DNA from: Cunninghamia lanceolata
Lineage: Eukaryota; Streptophyta; Pinopsida; Cupressales; Cupressaceae
Assembly: GCA_027924645.1 (NCBI GenBank)
Contig: BSBN01000781.1
Location: 4,154,001 to 4,218,000, forward strand
DNA length: 64,000 nt
Reading direction: 5' to 3'
The notes under the pieces are model-generated. The model saw only the letters and a program-made list of their open reading frames with translations, was not told where the DNA came from and ran no database searches. This document shows positions 46,201 to 56,597 of this stretch, one piece after another (position 1 is the stretch's first letter; the number at the start of each line of letters is the position of its first letter). Both the position numbers and the translations under genes were made by a program.

Positions 46201-46929
46201 ATATGGGGACTGTTGACAGGCCTGAATTTGATGATCTGTATTGTCATCAGCATCATAAAGAGTATATCCATTGCCTATGGACATCATATTAACATCATCA
46301 TCCTGCACATGATGTGGCTTATTGCATTCATTACAAGATGTAGCATTATCATACAAGGATTGAGCAATCATGCACTGTGACTGTGAATGTGGCATCTGAC
46401 AAATTATACACCACGGAGCATCATCAGCAATATTTATAGTTTTCTTTAGGGGATCAGGAGTTTCCTTGACATGTTGAGCCCTCTGATTTGTGTTGTTACG
46501 TGGGAATACAGGCTTACCATCATGCCAATTGGTGTTATAAGGCATATCATGTAACGATGGCCTCTTTTCCTGCCTTTGATAGACTTGCCTATCAGGACCC
46601 ATCCCTTTTTCACTTCTAGCTAATCTATAGCTCAGGTCCTTAACAATATTTGCCAATTTGTCTATCTTATCTTCAGGAGCAGATGTACTACCTTGAGTGT
46701 TCTGAGGCTTGTTTGGATTCTGCAGAATTTTTATATCATCCCTTCTATTTGTCTTGCCTGATGCTTTCCTATTGTTTTCAATATTTACTGCAATTCTGAA
46801 AGCATCCCTGAGAGTGGCAGGACCTTTATCTCTTAGTCCATATGCAGTCTTTGCATCAAAGGCATTGATATACAAAATTATGCACATTGGTTCATTTGGC
46901 CTCATGTGATGTGGCAATTTGTTCAACAC
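43300..46929 (-). CDS. pol: Gag end, protease, extra RNase H and reverse transcriptase
   Basis: 1209 codons. Order: end of the Gag domain (1-60), a CCHC-like finger with short spacing (C-X2-C-X3-H-X4-C, about 175-190), protease with Asp-Ser-Gly (Asp487), an RNase H domain with all four catalytic acids (Asp649, Glu687, Asp711, Asp761), a linker, then RT with Asp1034 and the YQDD box (Asp1098, Asp1099). RT and RNase H copy the genomic RNA into cDNA inside the virus-like particle. RNase H of this type usually sits after RT in Tat elements; here it precedes RT. The frame ends at a TAG (43300) just after the RT thumb-like region, where Ty3 proteins normally continue into RNase H. It begins in frame with gag, 11 codons after a gag stop. 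Confidence 0.95.
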   Translation of the reverse strand: MLNKLPHHMRPNEPMCIILYINAFDAKTAYGLRDKGPATLRDAFRIAVNIENNRKASGKTNRRDDIKILQNPNKPQNTQGSTSAPEDKIDKLANIVKDLSYRLARSEKGMGPDRQVYQRQEKRPSLHDMPYNTNWHDGKPVFPRNNTNQRAQHVKETPDPLKKTINIADDAPWCIICQMPHSQSQCMIAQSLYDNATSCNECNKPHHVQDDDVNMMSIGNGYTLYDADDNTDHQIQACQQSPYDEDNEDNYVYAQNSHNFLSNLQRPSDEEIRAFTAATVAQVKSNYNLRGKNQVGSPHQPEDISAGQLVHGHKGIEPQKRQWVNNKQNFRYRTGHELQGPENKIPQAEDQSRGSQDKNDDQGTMKMKTKSAQDKSKAVEQATTVVQNCAPFDIAQILSQVKVSVPLMELMKVEEIKNRTISLISGVPFQAKQNDQTQGEKHVMCNEEDETPEVYLGMTMTKCPSQVEPFYVSLVINGKIIRNCMLDSGASTNVMPLAIMQQTGLKIDKACGKCYAMDAREVPVIGIMKDVDFKLAAFPEKRYKMNITVVDIKPQYGMLLSRRWAALIGGSMQLDLSYAMIPMNGRDVKLIREQRSSETMEDQEANEQVCFVDTDCDNFKVVSDDTEDKKKNVCIEELDQQGLWTMFFDGACAKEGSGAGVVFLSPTGKLLKFSFLLRFDCTNNIAEYEALLLGLNIALKHGIKMLRVFGDSELIVSQVRNKYAAKNKRLKQYKHDVWDTIELFDAFSIGWVERSKNVMADFLANVAIRPDDITLSGVTNVEVKIRPAIPENICSWQVFDDDRDLLKFLHCIDEYENQQIDFQAFVETVDGKETLVGKEIIQLKTNKIPRGLVALERAFDSRDKMVTRTSPTNKEDLEEINLGTSQAPQKVYIGKQLKPHIRSMLIALLKRYKHVFAWSYEDLKAYREDLFQHEIPLKPEAKPFRQRQRPINPTLAPKMQEELKRLREAGIIVPIRHSTWVSNLVPVRKKNGDIRLCVDFRNLNVSSLKDNYPLPNMEAMLQRVTGCELLSMMDGFSRYNQVKVKESEQYKTAFTTPWGTYVYVRMPFGLTNVGATFQRAMDVAFAGLIDSILAVYQDDLTAYSKKEEQHCLHLEQIFIRALEYGISLNPKKCAFGVVEGKLLGHIVSKDGVRIDPERVAAIDRIQMPKTVKGVQSFFGQINFVRRFVPNFAETTRNISKMMKKDATVN

Positions 46930-46959
46930 TTTAGTAAATCTTGCATTAAAGTCTGCAAC

Positions 46960-47982
46960 CTACTCATTTGACCCTTTAGTGATACTGGTGAACTCATTTA
47001 CAAAAAAGCTAGGGTCAGTTTTATCACCATATTGCTCCTTGAACATCCTCTTAAAATCATCCCATGATGAAATACTCCGGTCAGGCAGATTCCTGTACCA
47101 TTCTCTTGCCTCATCTATTAAGGATTGCATGAATGACTTCATGAAAACATCCTCATGCTCAACCTCAAAATTATCCATGACATTTTGAAAGGCCTTTAGA
47201 TGATCTTCTCCTGACACTGTGTTGTTTCCTGAAAATTTAGGCACTTGCAGCCTCAGATGCTTATCAATGGGGTTAGGATACCCAGGAATACCATCAAACA
47301 CCAGCTGCCTGAATCTATCTAGCTGCATGGGCTGTCTGTTTGGCTGATTAACATTAACATTTCTGTTTGCATTCTGGTTTCCTGTATAGTTCAGTGGTAT
47401 CCTAGCATCATTCACATTTTGTCTGTCATCATGATGCTGATGTTGCACTTCATATCTTTGCTGATGTCTTTGTACATTTGCATTCTCTAGGGTAGGAACT
47501 GAATCATTTTGGGCAGTTCTTAAGGCTTGCACTTTCTGCTTCATATCATCTCTGATTTTCATGGCTTGTAGGTATTCTAGTTCTGCTCTTAGACTTCTGA
47601 TTTCTTCAGCTAACTGTTCATCCTTAGGTCTGGAGGTAGATGGTCTCATACCATTCTGGTCATCATCCTCATCATCCCTCAGAGACTCTGCCTCTTCAAA
47701 CCTTTCACTTGGGTCTAGAAAAGGGCGTTCTTGGAACACCTCTGACCTCATTCTCATGCTACCACCCTGTTGCCTCTCATATGCACCTTGGATATCAGCT
47801 TCTGCATTTAAAAAATAAGGCGCATGCTGTCCTGATGGCCTAGGGTTATCTTGTATATCATCACCTTTTCTGGGGGAGCTCTCATGACTAACTGAGACAG
47901 TTCCCTTTCTTCTATACATCATTCTTTTTGTTAATGGTAACTCTTCAAATAAAGGATTTTGTTGGGATCTTCTCCCCTGCAT
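46960..47982 (-). CDS. gag: Gag N-terminal part, interrupted by an in-frame TAG
   Basis: 340 codons from ATG at 47980-47982, 98 bp inside the 5' LTR border. The first 200 residues are charged, with Arg/Gln/Asn-rich stretches and a probable coiled coil (about 115-165). The C-terminal 100 residues match the plant retrotransposon gag (capsid-like) domain, including SSWDDFKRMFKEQYGDK. The stop at 46960 falls inside this domain, and the next frame resumes the domain in register, so this is a nonsense mutation rather than a natural gag-pol boundary. An upstream in-frame TGA near 48049 makes the chosen ATG the first possible start in this frame after the leader. Confidence 0.9.
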   Translation of the reverse strand: MQGRRSQQNPLFEELPLTKRMMYRRKGTVSVSHESSPRKGDDIQDNPRPSGQHAPYFLNAEADIQGAYERQQGGSMRMRSEVFQERPFLDPSERFEEAESLRDDEDDDQNGMRPSTSRPKDEQLAEEIRSLRAELEYLQAMKIRDDMKQKVQALRTAQNDSVPTLENANVQRHQQRYEVQHQHHDDRQNVNDARIPLNYTGNQNANRNVNVNQPNRQPMQLDRFRQLVFDGIPGYPNPIDKHLRLQVPKFSGNNTVSGEDHLKAFQNVMDNFEVEHEDVFMKSFMQSLIDEAREWYRNLPDRSISSWDDFKRMFKEQYGDKTDPSFFVNEFTSITKGSNE

Positions 47983-48054
47983 ATAAATTTTACTTTGACC
48001 GGTTGGGAGATTACTAGGAACTGTTTTCTTCTGAAAACCAGGGTTCTTTCACAA

Positions 48055-48075
48055 GGTTCCCCAGCAGAGTCGCCA
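48055..48075 (-). promoter_or_regulatory. Primer-binding site of the complete element
   Basis: Minus strand TGGCGACTCTGCTGGGGAAC, 5 bases after the 5' LTR. Similar sites in Tat/Ogre elements are described as complementary to tRNA-Arg; the tRNA match itself was not checked here. Confidence 0.75.
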
Positions 48076-49395
48076 ATTTCTGTTGACTTTTTCCCAGACT
48101 GGATGCTTATTCCCAGATTTCCCTACAAGGTAGCCATCAGTGATCAACAGGATCTCTGGGCCAGGGGGTCAACAGTGTAGGAGATAGACTCTATATTTTA
48201 TCTCCTCTTCTTCTTCAGGCTCTGCAAGACCTAGGGGGGTATTCCCTACTCAACATCCATGAGGATATGCATACAAGGCTGGGATGCTGACAGAAAGCAG
48301 ATAGTCCTCTTGTAAGTAGACCAAAACTGAAAGATAAGAGCAAAGGGGCTAGCTTTGGGCCTATTAGCAGTTGTAGACAGAGGACTGAGGATCCTAAACT
48401 AACTCTAATGTCCTAATGCTTGTTTTAGATTTTGATTTGGATTTTAAGCTTGGATGCAAAGCTGGACATGGTTATAACAGAAAACAAAGCATGATTGGTG
48501 CCTATCCAGGGCCTGGAGTCAGTAGACATACACCTGTGGATGATCAGCATGAACAACTAAAACTAGATTTCAAGGGGATATATATGATACCTGCCTTACA
48601 GATATCTCCCAATACAGAGTGTTAAGTTATCTCTACTTATGGCATCCCTACTGCAGTATACCCTTCCCAATGTTCAACCTGAAAACAGTTTAATCTACCC
48701 CTTGAGCAGAAGTTAAAAGGTCAGACATTCAACATAGGAATTCTATGCTCTAGAATCTAAACATTACCCAAACATCCAGATTCAGAAGAAGAATACATGC
48801 AATACTGGAGACAGAATTAACACAACACATGCTAAGATAGCATTTCTCATATAAGTTTAATCATGAAATCAGTGGGTTCATGCCAAAAACATACAACAAG
48901 AGATACATAAACTCACAGGTAAGCTGTACAGAGCAACCAGATCAGCTTGTTATGCATTATAGAGCCAAAATCTTCAACTTTCAACAACCTTGAATGAATA
49001 ACACCGTCTGCAATATATAGCAGGAGGGTGTATTCAGCATTAACTACCAGGTTGACCAAAAATCCCGCCAGATATACAGTATCATAAAAATGGCGCTCAA
49101 ACACAACCAGATTGGCGCCCAAACATGAATGCAGTAGGTAGGGGAGGAGACAGGAAGATATCTCGAGCCCTGCGCCACTGTCCGCTGATGTACACCTTCA
49201 GTCGGGTACAAGATCCATCCACGCCATCGCCCATACCTCTGCAGCAATCGCCATTAATGGCGCACCAACCCGCGGCCTTGGGAAGAACATCAATTCTGCA
49301 TCGCAACCATTTCCCACCGAGATTCATCATCATGATATTTGAAAATGCAGGATATCAATTATCCCACATGCACCCCGCAGCAACCTCATTAACAC

Positions 49396-49403
49396 TTTAT
49401 ATA
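49396..49403 (-). promoter_or_regulatory. TATA box in the 5' LTR
   Basis: TATATAAA followed by G on the minus strand; the only strong TATA match correctly placed between the motif-rich U3 and the leader. Transcription would start roughly 30 bases further left. Confidence 0.7.
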
Positions 49404-49516
49404 CTAGGTCATGAGGATATATGATGTCGGTGCTTTTGCTCCTGACGACACTAGTATAAGACCTTATCATCATCATCCTCCAGCAGCATGATATCCTGTT
49501 GCCCGAAATATCACCC

Positions 49517-50108
49517 TGACGTCATCATCATATCGCAATATAACCTGCATGATAATCGGCACAACCTGATCCATCGGAGGAACATCCTCCTACTGAGCCT
49601 ATACCAAAAGTCTGGCCGATGAACATCCTGATGACGTCATCATCATATCCTGCTGACGTCATCATCATATCTGCCTACTGCGCACCTCCTCATATCCGGA
49701 TGACGTCATCATCATGTTTGCAAATATCAAGAGATCTCCTCAAGATGATGTGTTAGAAATATGACCCCCCCGGGACCTTGATGACGTCATCATCATATTA
49801 ACATCAGGATGATATTCGGAAGACAACCGGATATTTGGAAATATCATCCTGATGTTCAAATATCAGGTTGCACTGTAGCTTCACTTATAAGATCAGGGCG
49901 ATAACTGAATATGATGATGCTTGAAAAGATCACCCCCAGTAGATAATACACGAAGCCGGCAGGCGGATATCTCCTTGATATCAGCATCATCATGATGCTC
50001 GAACAAACATATATCCGGGTGATATGAAAATATCACCCCCTCCTTCGGAAATATCATGATGCAGATAGGCAGAGAAATAGATATCACCCTGACATAAGGA
50101 TGACGTCA
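49517..50108 (-). promoter_or_regulatory. Cluster of TGACGTCA (CRE/bZIP-type) palindromes in U3
   Basis: Six perfect TGACGTCA sites at 49517, 49632, 49654, 49701, 49782 and 50101, most inside the longer word GATGACGTCATCATCATAT, plus single TGACG half-sites. All lie upstream of the TATA box with respect to transcription. TGACGTCA is the preferred palindrome of plant group D and S bZIP and CREB-like factors; binding here is inferred. Confidence 0.75.
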
Positions 50109-50808
50109 GCATCATCAGGATGACAAAACAACGAACAAGAAGTGATACAACATCATCAGGATGATATTGACTAAGATCATCCTGACGTTCAAAATATGAT
50201 GACCCTAGTGAATATCGGGTCGCACTTAGAACTCTTCAACAACATCATCAGGATGATCATAACCAAGATCACCCGATGATAAAAATATCACCCCGGCGAA
50301 ATATCATGAAGGCAGAAAATATGATGATGACCGCAAGCAGCACGGTGATAACTGGAAATATCATGATGATGACGACGACCCTTAAGAAAAAACAAGTCAG
50401 GTCGAACAACTTAGAGAATAACCCCTTCAGGATATCGGGGCAACATCATCATCATGTCTGGGCAAGGTGATAATTGGAAGATCACCGGATACTTGAAAAA
50501 TCACCCCCGCAAGCAACTTAGGGCGCACTGTAGCTTATCAGCAGGATCAGGATGATATCCAAACATCACCCGATATTGAAATATGATGATGACGATGAGA
50601 AACCAGTCGACGAAGAACATGATGATGCAGACCATCATCGAAGACAAGATGATGATGATGACCTCCTCCTCAGGAAAATATGATGCTGCAGCTGAAAAAT
50701 GCTAAGGAGGTCCAACACTTAGAAAAATTGGGTAAGAAGATAAAGGGTTCAAATGAAGAAACCCCCTGATCATGAAAAATCAACCCCAGGTCAAAATGAG
50801 TGCTAACA

Positions 50809-50813
50809 CTACC
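50809..50813. repeat. Target-site duplication, right (CTACC)
   Basis: CTACC immediately right of the 5' LTR; identical to 38648-38652. Confidence 0.95.
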
Positions 50814-53300
50814 AATGTAGTGGTTGCTCCAAGTGAGAAGATAATTCTTGGCATTTAGATTGATACAAAGAGAAATGCTCATAGCCTTGACAAGAAAGAT
50901 CCAACGTTCAGCAGAAGGGCAATCAAAAAATAAGTGAGTTAAGGTCTCATCACATTTAAAATACCTATGGCATGTGAGGTCCCACAATTTCCCTTTTGAG
51001 AAGATTGTTGCTAGTCATAATTCTATTTTGGCAAATAACCCACTGAATCATAAGGATTTTTGGAGTGAAAGTCATGCTCCAAATATAGTGCAAAGTTTTA
51101 TTTTGTGGGAATTGAGACCGTGGGAAAGAAGTACCAGCACTAACTATGTAACAACCAGTCGAGTTGAGACCTTCCCAAATTAATTTACCATCCTCATTAG
51201 GAGCCAAAGGCCTCAGTGTAGAAAATAGTTGCTGAATTTTTTTGTCAAAGAGCCTACTTTGGTTGAGGAAGACCATGAATGTCTTCCCAAAAAGGAAGGA
51301 AGCCATCCCATTTAACAAGCTAGGCAAGTTGGACCACTTGGAGATTTAGGAAGGAATGAATGAGATTAGGAGGCAAAAGACTAACTGGGGTGCACTACTA
51401 AGAAATCCTCCCAACTATGTATATTCTAACCTTTACCTAGGAGCCAAGAAAACTTCTCATGGTTAATATCAGAAGAGGAGTAGATCAAATGCCAAATTGT
51501 TGAAGCAACTTTAATAGGAGAGAGGTTCTTGAGAAACTCAAACCCATGGTGACCATTGCCATATTTATGAATAATTATTCTTTTCTAGAGGGAGAGAGTA
51601 GGGGCAATATGAGCCCAAACTAGGTTCTCACCAACAATTGGGCTTATGAGAGAGGCAAATCTGATGCCTGGACCTCCTTGACTTTTGCCCTTGATCACAT
51701 TCTTCCAGCTCGTTAAATGAAATTTCTTTTTTGAGTCATGTTTCCCACCTTGCCAAAGGAAGTTTATCATTTTTTTTGTCAAGTTCTTGGAGAACATATG
51801 CTGGGGCATGATATATCATTTGCCGATATATCATAGACTAGAGAGAAAACATTTGATGAGGGTGGCTTTGCTAGTTATACAAAGCCACCCAATGCTATAA
51901 CTTTGTATTCTTTTGTCGAATTATTCCAAGAGATGATTCCAGTAGCCTACATGCTTTAGTTTAATGTTGATCAGAACACCTAGCTATCTAAAGGGGCCAG
52001 TTCCACCATGAGGAAATTGAAGAATTTGAGAATAACTTATAATTTTAGCAGGGGACAAATTCAGAGTATAAAATTTGATTTTAAGAGTGTTAAGGACAGT
52101 GCTAGAGGCTTTCAAATATAGATCAAGGGAAGCCTCACACCTTCAAACATTTGATTTGTTGGCTTTTCCAAGAAGGATGGTATCATCAGCAAATTAAGCA
52201 TGAGTAGTTTCTTTAACACCTTTGGCAACCATTATTCCAACAATTTTGTGACTTCTTCTATCGATAGAAAGGCTTTGGTAAGGGATTCAACAAGATTAAT
52301 ATAAAGGTAAGGAAAGAGGGGATAGCCTTGACAGAGACCTCTAAAGGCCTTGAAAAAATTGGAGGAGATCCATTCACCAAAGGGCTATCCATGGATCTTT
52401 AATACAGCAATGAGTCCATTTAATAAAATCCAATGGGAATCCCATTTTGCTGAGAATGCAAAGAAGGAAATTATGGTTTACTCTGTCAAAAGCATTTGAC
52501 ATAAGAAGTTTAATTAGATGTTTTCTTCTTTTTCTTCTTTCCACAAGAGTATAGGGATTCATGGATAACCATAATATTATCATAGATTTGCTTGCGAAGA
52601 ATAAATATGCCTTGCCTTCATCAATGATTTTGCCAAGGGTTTTTTAATTCTATTGGTAATAATTTTGGAAGAGATACTATAGGAGTTGCAAAGAGAAATA
52701 GGTCTAAGTCTATCAAAAGACAATATTTTTCTCCTTAGGAATTAAGGCAAGAAAGGTGGATTTGATAGAGCCTATCATTTTACCCCTTGTTCTAGTGTCT
52801 TCAATCATAAGCAGTAGATCATGGTAGATGGGATCAAAGAATTGCTAGTAGAAGTTATTGGTGTATCCATCCGGGCTTGGAGATTTGTCTTTCGGAAGCT
52901 TGGAAACCACCTCTTGGAGTTTATTCATGGAAACAAATTGGCAAAGAATATCCTTGATGTCATCAATGAAGACAAAAGGAATATTTGCCAAAAGGGTGTC
53001 TTGAGTAATCAGGTCACCAATTTCAGCCTTGTGAAGCTCATCAAAATGTTTGGAAGCCACATCAATAATATTTGTAGGGTCACTTATGATGCTATTTATC
53101 TAGGATCTTGATTTCCTTGATTGTATTTTTGTTGTACCTTTGATGGGATCTTAGGTGGATTTTTTTTGGTATTAGAGTCTCCTTCCTTCATCCATAGCAC
53201 ATTTTGGATTCAAGTCTCCATGTTTTCTCTTCCAGCCAAGAGATATCAAAGATCTTTTGAAGAGTTTTCTCCTTTTCTTTAGCCATATGCAAGGTAAGTT
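50809..53300 (-). pseudogene. L1-type LINE reverse transcriptase, 5'-truncated
   Basis: Minus-strand remnants in the order expected for a plant L1 ORF2. WMKEGDSNTK lies near 53190. KDKSPSPDG lies near 52870 and NAFDRVNH near 52490. Next comes the GLCQGYPLFPYL region near 52310. The catalytic FADD is at 52182-52193, a variant of YADD that occurs in this group. FLWQGGKHDSKKKFHL lies near 51740, and the zinc-binding C-terminal region with CDETLTHLFFDC lies near 50930. Stops and frameshifts are frequent. The endonuclease and ORF1 are missing, so the copy is 5'-truncated near 53.3 kb, as usual for target-primed insertion. It continues at 38652 on the other side of the LTR element. Confidence 0.85.
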
Positions 53301-53732
53301 TAGATTGTTCTTAAGTCATTTCTATATGTTCCCATTTATGTAGTAGGAGTTACTTGGATCAGTCTTGGGTCTCTCACTTAATACATGCACGAATAGCCTG
53401 CATGTGACACTGAATTCTAAGTATCCAAATCTATTGGGGGTTGGAAGGATGATAACATAAGTTCCAATAGTTCTCCACCTTATGTCACATCCCACATTGT
53501 GGTAGTGTATACGTTGGACATCGCCTAGACCATAAGGAGTCAAATAAAAGAAAAAAATGTATATTGTGGATAAGACAAATATCCCATGTATAGTGCTAAC
53601 AGTCATATTAAAGGAACAAGAGTATATTATTTAAGAAGGATGGGCTTGAGTTAGTAGACAAGGGCCAAAGGAAGGCATGGCTGATAGGAAATATTAAAGA
53701 GGACTCGACAGAAGTTTGGTGGGGAGTGCTAT
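53301..53732. other. Spacer between the LINE and the second LTR element
   Basis: No ORF of note and no repeat recognised. The bases next to the LTR are GCTAT (53728-53732), the expected left target site; its partner lies outside the window. Confidence 0.4.
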
Positions 53733-56300
53733 TGTTGTCTCTCAGATTTGCACCCTTGCTATAGTTGTAAAACTTTAGCAATATGGATAAACATGGGAAT
53801 GATCTCGAAGTGTGGGACCTTGCGAAATGAGATCAGACCTCTAGAGAAGGTCGGCTTCCTTAACTAGATATCACCTAAAATCTACTAAATTTGCAGAGGA
53901 AAAGTGAGAAGGAATGCTTTAAAAATGAAAGATGAAACAAAAAAAACTTGAAAAGTAAAGGGGTGATTCACCAAGTTGAATAAAAGAACCTTCACAGTAC
54001 TGAGAAAATGCACAACATAACCAGATACAACAAGTAAACATACACAGATTCAAATGATTTTTAGCAGAGGTGAGAAACAAGATGGTTGAGAGGAATAGAA
54101 TGTTCACAGACAACCATATGCAAGTTCACACTAAACTAGAAAATCAATAAAAGAGGTAAAATAACTTGCATATATTCAATAAGAAGGCACAGTTCAGTAG
54201 TAGAAAGCTCTATTTGGAAACAAAAAAGACTCAATACTAAAAATTTCCAACCCTATTTACATCTCATCCTTCTTCTTATATAGCATTTCAAATTGTCCCA
54301 AGTCGGCTACAAGAAATTCGCCCCATGGGCTGTATCAGGAAAATATCTGTCTGAAGGGACATCCATTGACAAGAAATCATAACATAAAATATCTGGAACA
54401 TGGGCAGGTGGGTGATGTTTTGAGTCTTCAACGGAAGCTGCTAAATCATCAATCTGCCCTGATAAATGCCACAAAAATCTATATTGGTATATTGCCATAA
54501 AACTAAAATCAGCTGCAAGTTATGTCTTGCCGCCAAAACACATGAGGATCCGCCAGCAAGACACGGAGCCCATAAGCATTGAAGAGTGCATCCATCTGCC
54601 ATAAATCCAGCAACAAAGCCCACCAACTGGAGTTACTATGAAAATATCAGCCTCTGCAGAGGCCAAAAGGTCGTTGAGACGTCCTATCAGTCTAATATGC
54701 AAAATTATATCATATTTTGAATGTGGGAATATTCCCCTCAAAACCTCGCCAAGTGAAAGAGGAGGCAAAAATAAGCATTTTTGCCTTTTGAATCATGTCA
54801 AAATTTGCCAAGACGTGAAAGATACAAGCAGTCAAAGTTGCGGTCAAACTGCACTTGTATATCGCTCTGCATATGCAAACTGCTTGTATGTATCAAGCTG
54901 TTAGGGTGACCTCTAGCTGAGTTGCTGATAAGCATGGTCTTGCCGAAATGTTCATTGCATGTGCTTTCATTCGGCATCTGAATTGGCCTTTGAAATGCCT
55001 TTGTATGTTCATTTGTATGTCGCTTGGTGTATACAATACAATGGCTACATACAAGGGTGGGCCCCTTTACTTTTGTATCACCTTTTGCATGTATACCCCT
55101 ACCATGTGTCATCACCTAATTGGTCACTGACCGGATCCTTGGGCCCATCGCTGAAAAACTGTATATTCTTATCAGCGGTTGATATGACTAAAAACAGAGT
55201 GGCCGATGCACTTTGTCATGCTAAAAACCATTGTATCACCCTTTGTATATTTGATTGTATATCGCAAAAATACAATGCAAATACACATACAATGTGGAAC
55301 TCAAAAGATTATCCATCAGAATGAAACTTTGAAACGGGTTCGGCCCTTGTATTTTCTCGCTTTGTATATCGGCATATACAATGCACTCAATATACAAGCC
55401 GCAGACCCCACCTTTGAATTTGCCAAAATTGACTTCTGGGTCAGGTCTGGCTTGCATATTGCCTTTGTACCTTTGCCTTGTATATCGCATATACAAGGCG
55501 AATATACAAGCAAAACATACATGCAAGCACCTATACATTGCAAACACTTTATTTGGCATATACATGTAACTTTTGTATATCACATTGTATATGATCCTTT
55601 GTATGTTTAAACATACAATGAGAAATATACAAAGGAAAACTGCATACAAACCTGTACCTCCCACTTGTATGTGCGTTTGCATATTGCCTTTTGTATGTGC
55701 GCTTGGTGGGCCCCAGGCTTTGTATCTCTTTGCTTGTGTATAGACTTTCATCTTCTTTCTTGTATCTTCGATTGCATGTGCAAACATACAATCGCATAAA
55801 TATACAATTGGTGGACCCCACCTTTTGTATTTGACCTTTGCATATTTCCTTTGTTTCCATGATATACAACCTGACATACATTCATCTTTGTATATACCTT
55901 TGCATATGCCCTTACATGTGCCTTTTGCATATCACCTATTCGTCGGCTATCGGGGAGACCTCAGAAAGAGCCGCCGATGGCATGTTTCTTGCCGATATGT
56001 CTTTTTTACCCTCCTCCTTGTATGTCCGTCTTTGTATGTGCAAACATACAATGGCAAATGTATATCACTGACGTACATTCTCCTTGCGTCTTTTCTTTGC
56101 ATCTTCGATCTTTGTATATCGGCGTTGTATCTTTTCCTTGTATATGCATCAGCCCATCAGAGAGAGTTTTGAATTGACTACCGATAGGCATGGTCATGCC
56201 GAAGAAGAAAAAACCTTGTATGTCTTCCTTCGCATATTTCCTTTGTATGTGCGATTGTATATATAAACATACAATGTGAAAATACATACAAAGGTCAACA
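53733..56300 (-). repeat. 3' LTR of the second element, rich in TTGTAT/ATACAA
   Basis: The start is fixed by alignment with 62709. The right end is either 56300 (CAACA, the exact complement of TGTTG) or 56337 (AAACA). From about 54840 to 56290 it holds several dozen TTGTATAT, TTGTATGT and complementary words in both orientations, often as TTTGTATGTGC. Translations of this part are artefacts of the motif. Confidence 0.85.
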
Positions 56301-56597
56301 TTTTGGTGACCTCTATGGGATGTTTCCCTACTAAACAATTAGATCAGTGGCCTTAAGCATCCATTGGGCATGGAGTCACACAGAGACTAAGATATACCTT
56401 TGACAAACAGTCTTGACCTTAGTAACTCAGCACATCAACAATGAAGAACATTGGAAGACCAAAACCAGAACAAAATGCTAAGAGCAAACCATGAACTATG
56501 CTAAACAACACTTAGGGAAAAGAAAAAGGGATCTAAACTATTGTACAACAACACTTATTGAAAGCAAGAAACCTAATCTACTGCTTTACAAGGTAAG

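Larger units (their letters stand above)
38653..50808 (-). mobile_element. Complete Ty3/gypsy (Tat-like) LTR retrotransposon
   Basis: A 12,156-bp element in minus orientation with two LTRs of exactly 2728 bp, termini TGTT..AACA, 5-bp duplication CTACC, primer-binding site, gag, protease, RNase H, RT, degenerate RNase H and integrase. About 18 substitutions and no indels separate the LTRs by eye, so insertion is recent compared with its surroundings. It lies inside a LINE. The gag-pol frame (41527-47982) is a single frame of about 2150 codons broken only by two TAG codons. No chromodomain follows the integrase, placing it outside chromoviruses. The extra RNase H and the Arg-tRNA-like primer site point to the Tat clade, but the domain order is unusual. 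Confidence 0.97.
48081..50808 (-). repeat. 5' LTR of the complete element
   Basis: 2728 bp, same length as the 3' LTR. With the TATA box at 49396-49403, U3 is about 1.4 kb (49404-50808) and R-U5 about 1.3 kb. Confidence 0.97.

Noticed and set aside
46927..46962. Programmed gag-pol readthrough at the first TAG
   Set aside because: The stop falls inside the conserved gag domain, not at a domain boundary.
55206..56338. Several overlapping ORFs over 100 codons on both strands
   Set aside because: They come from the TTGTAT/ATACAA word array in the LTR and change frame freely.
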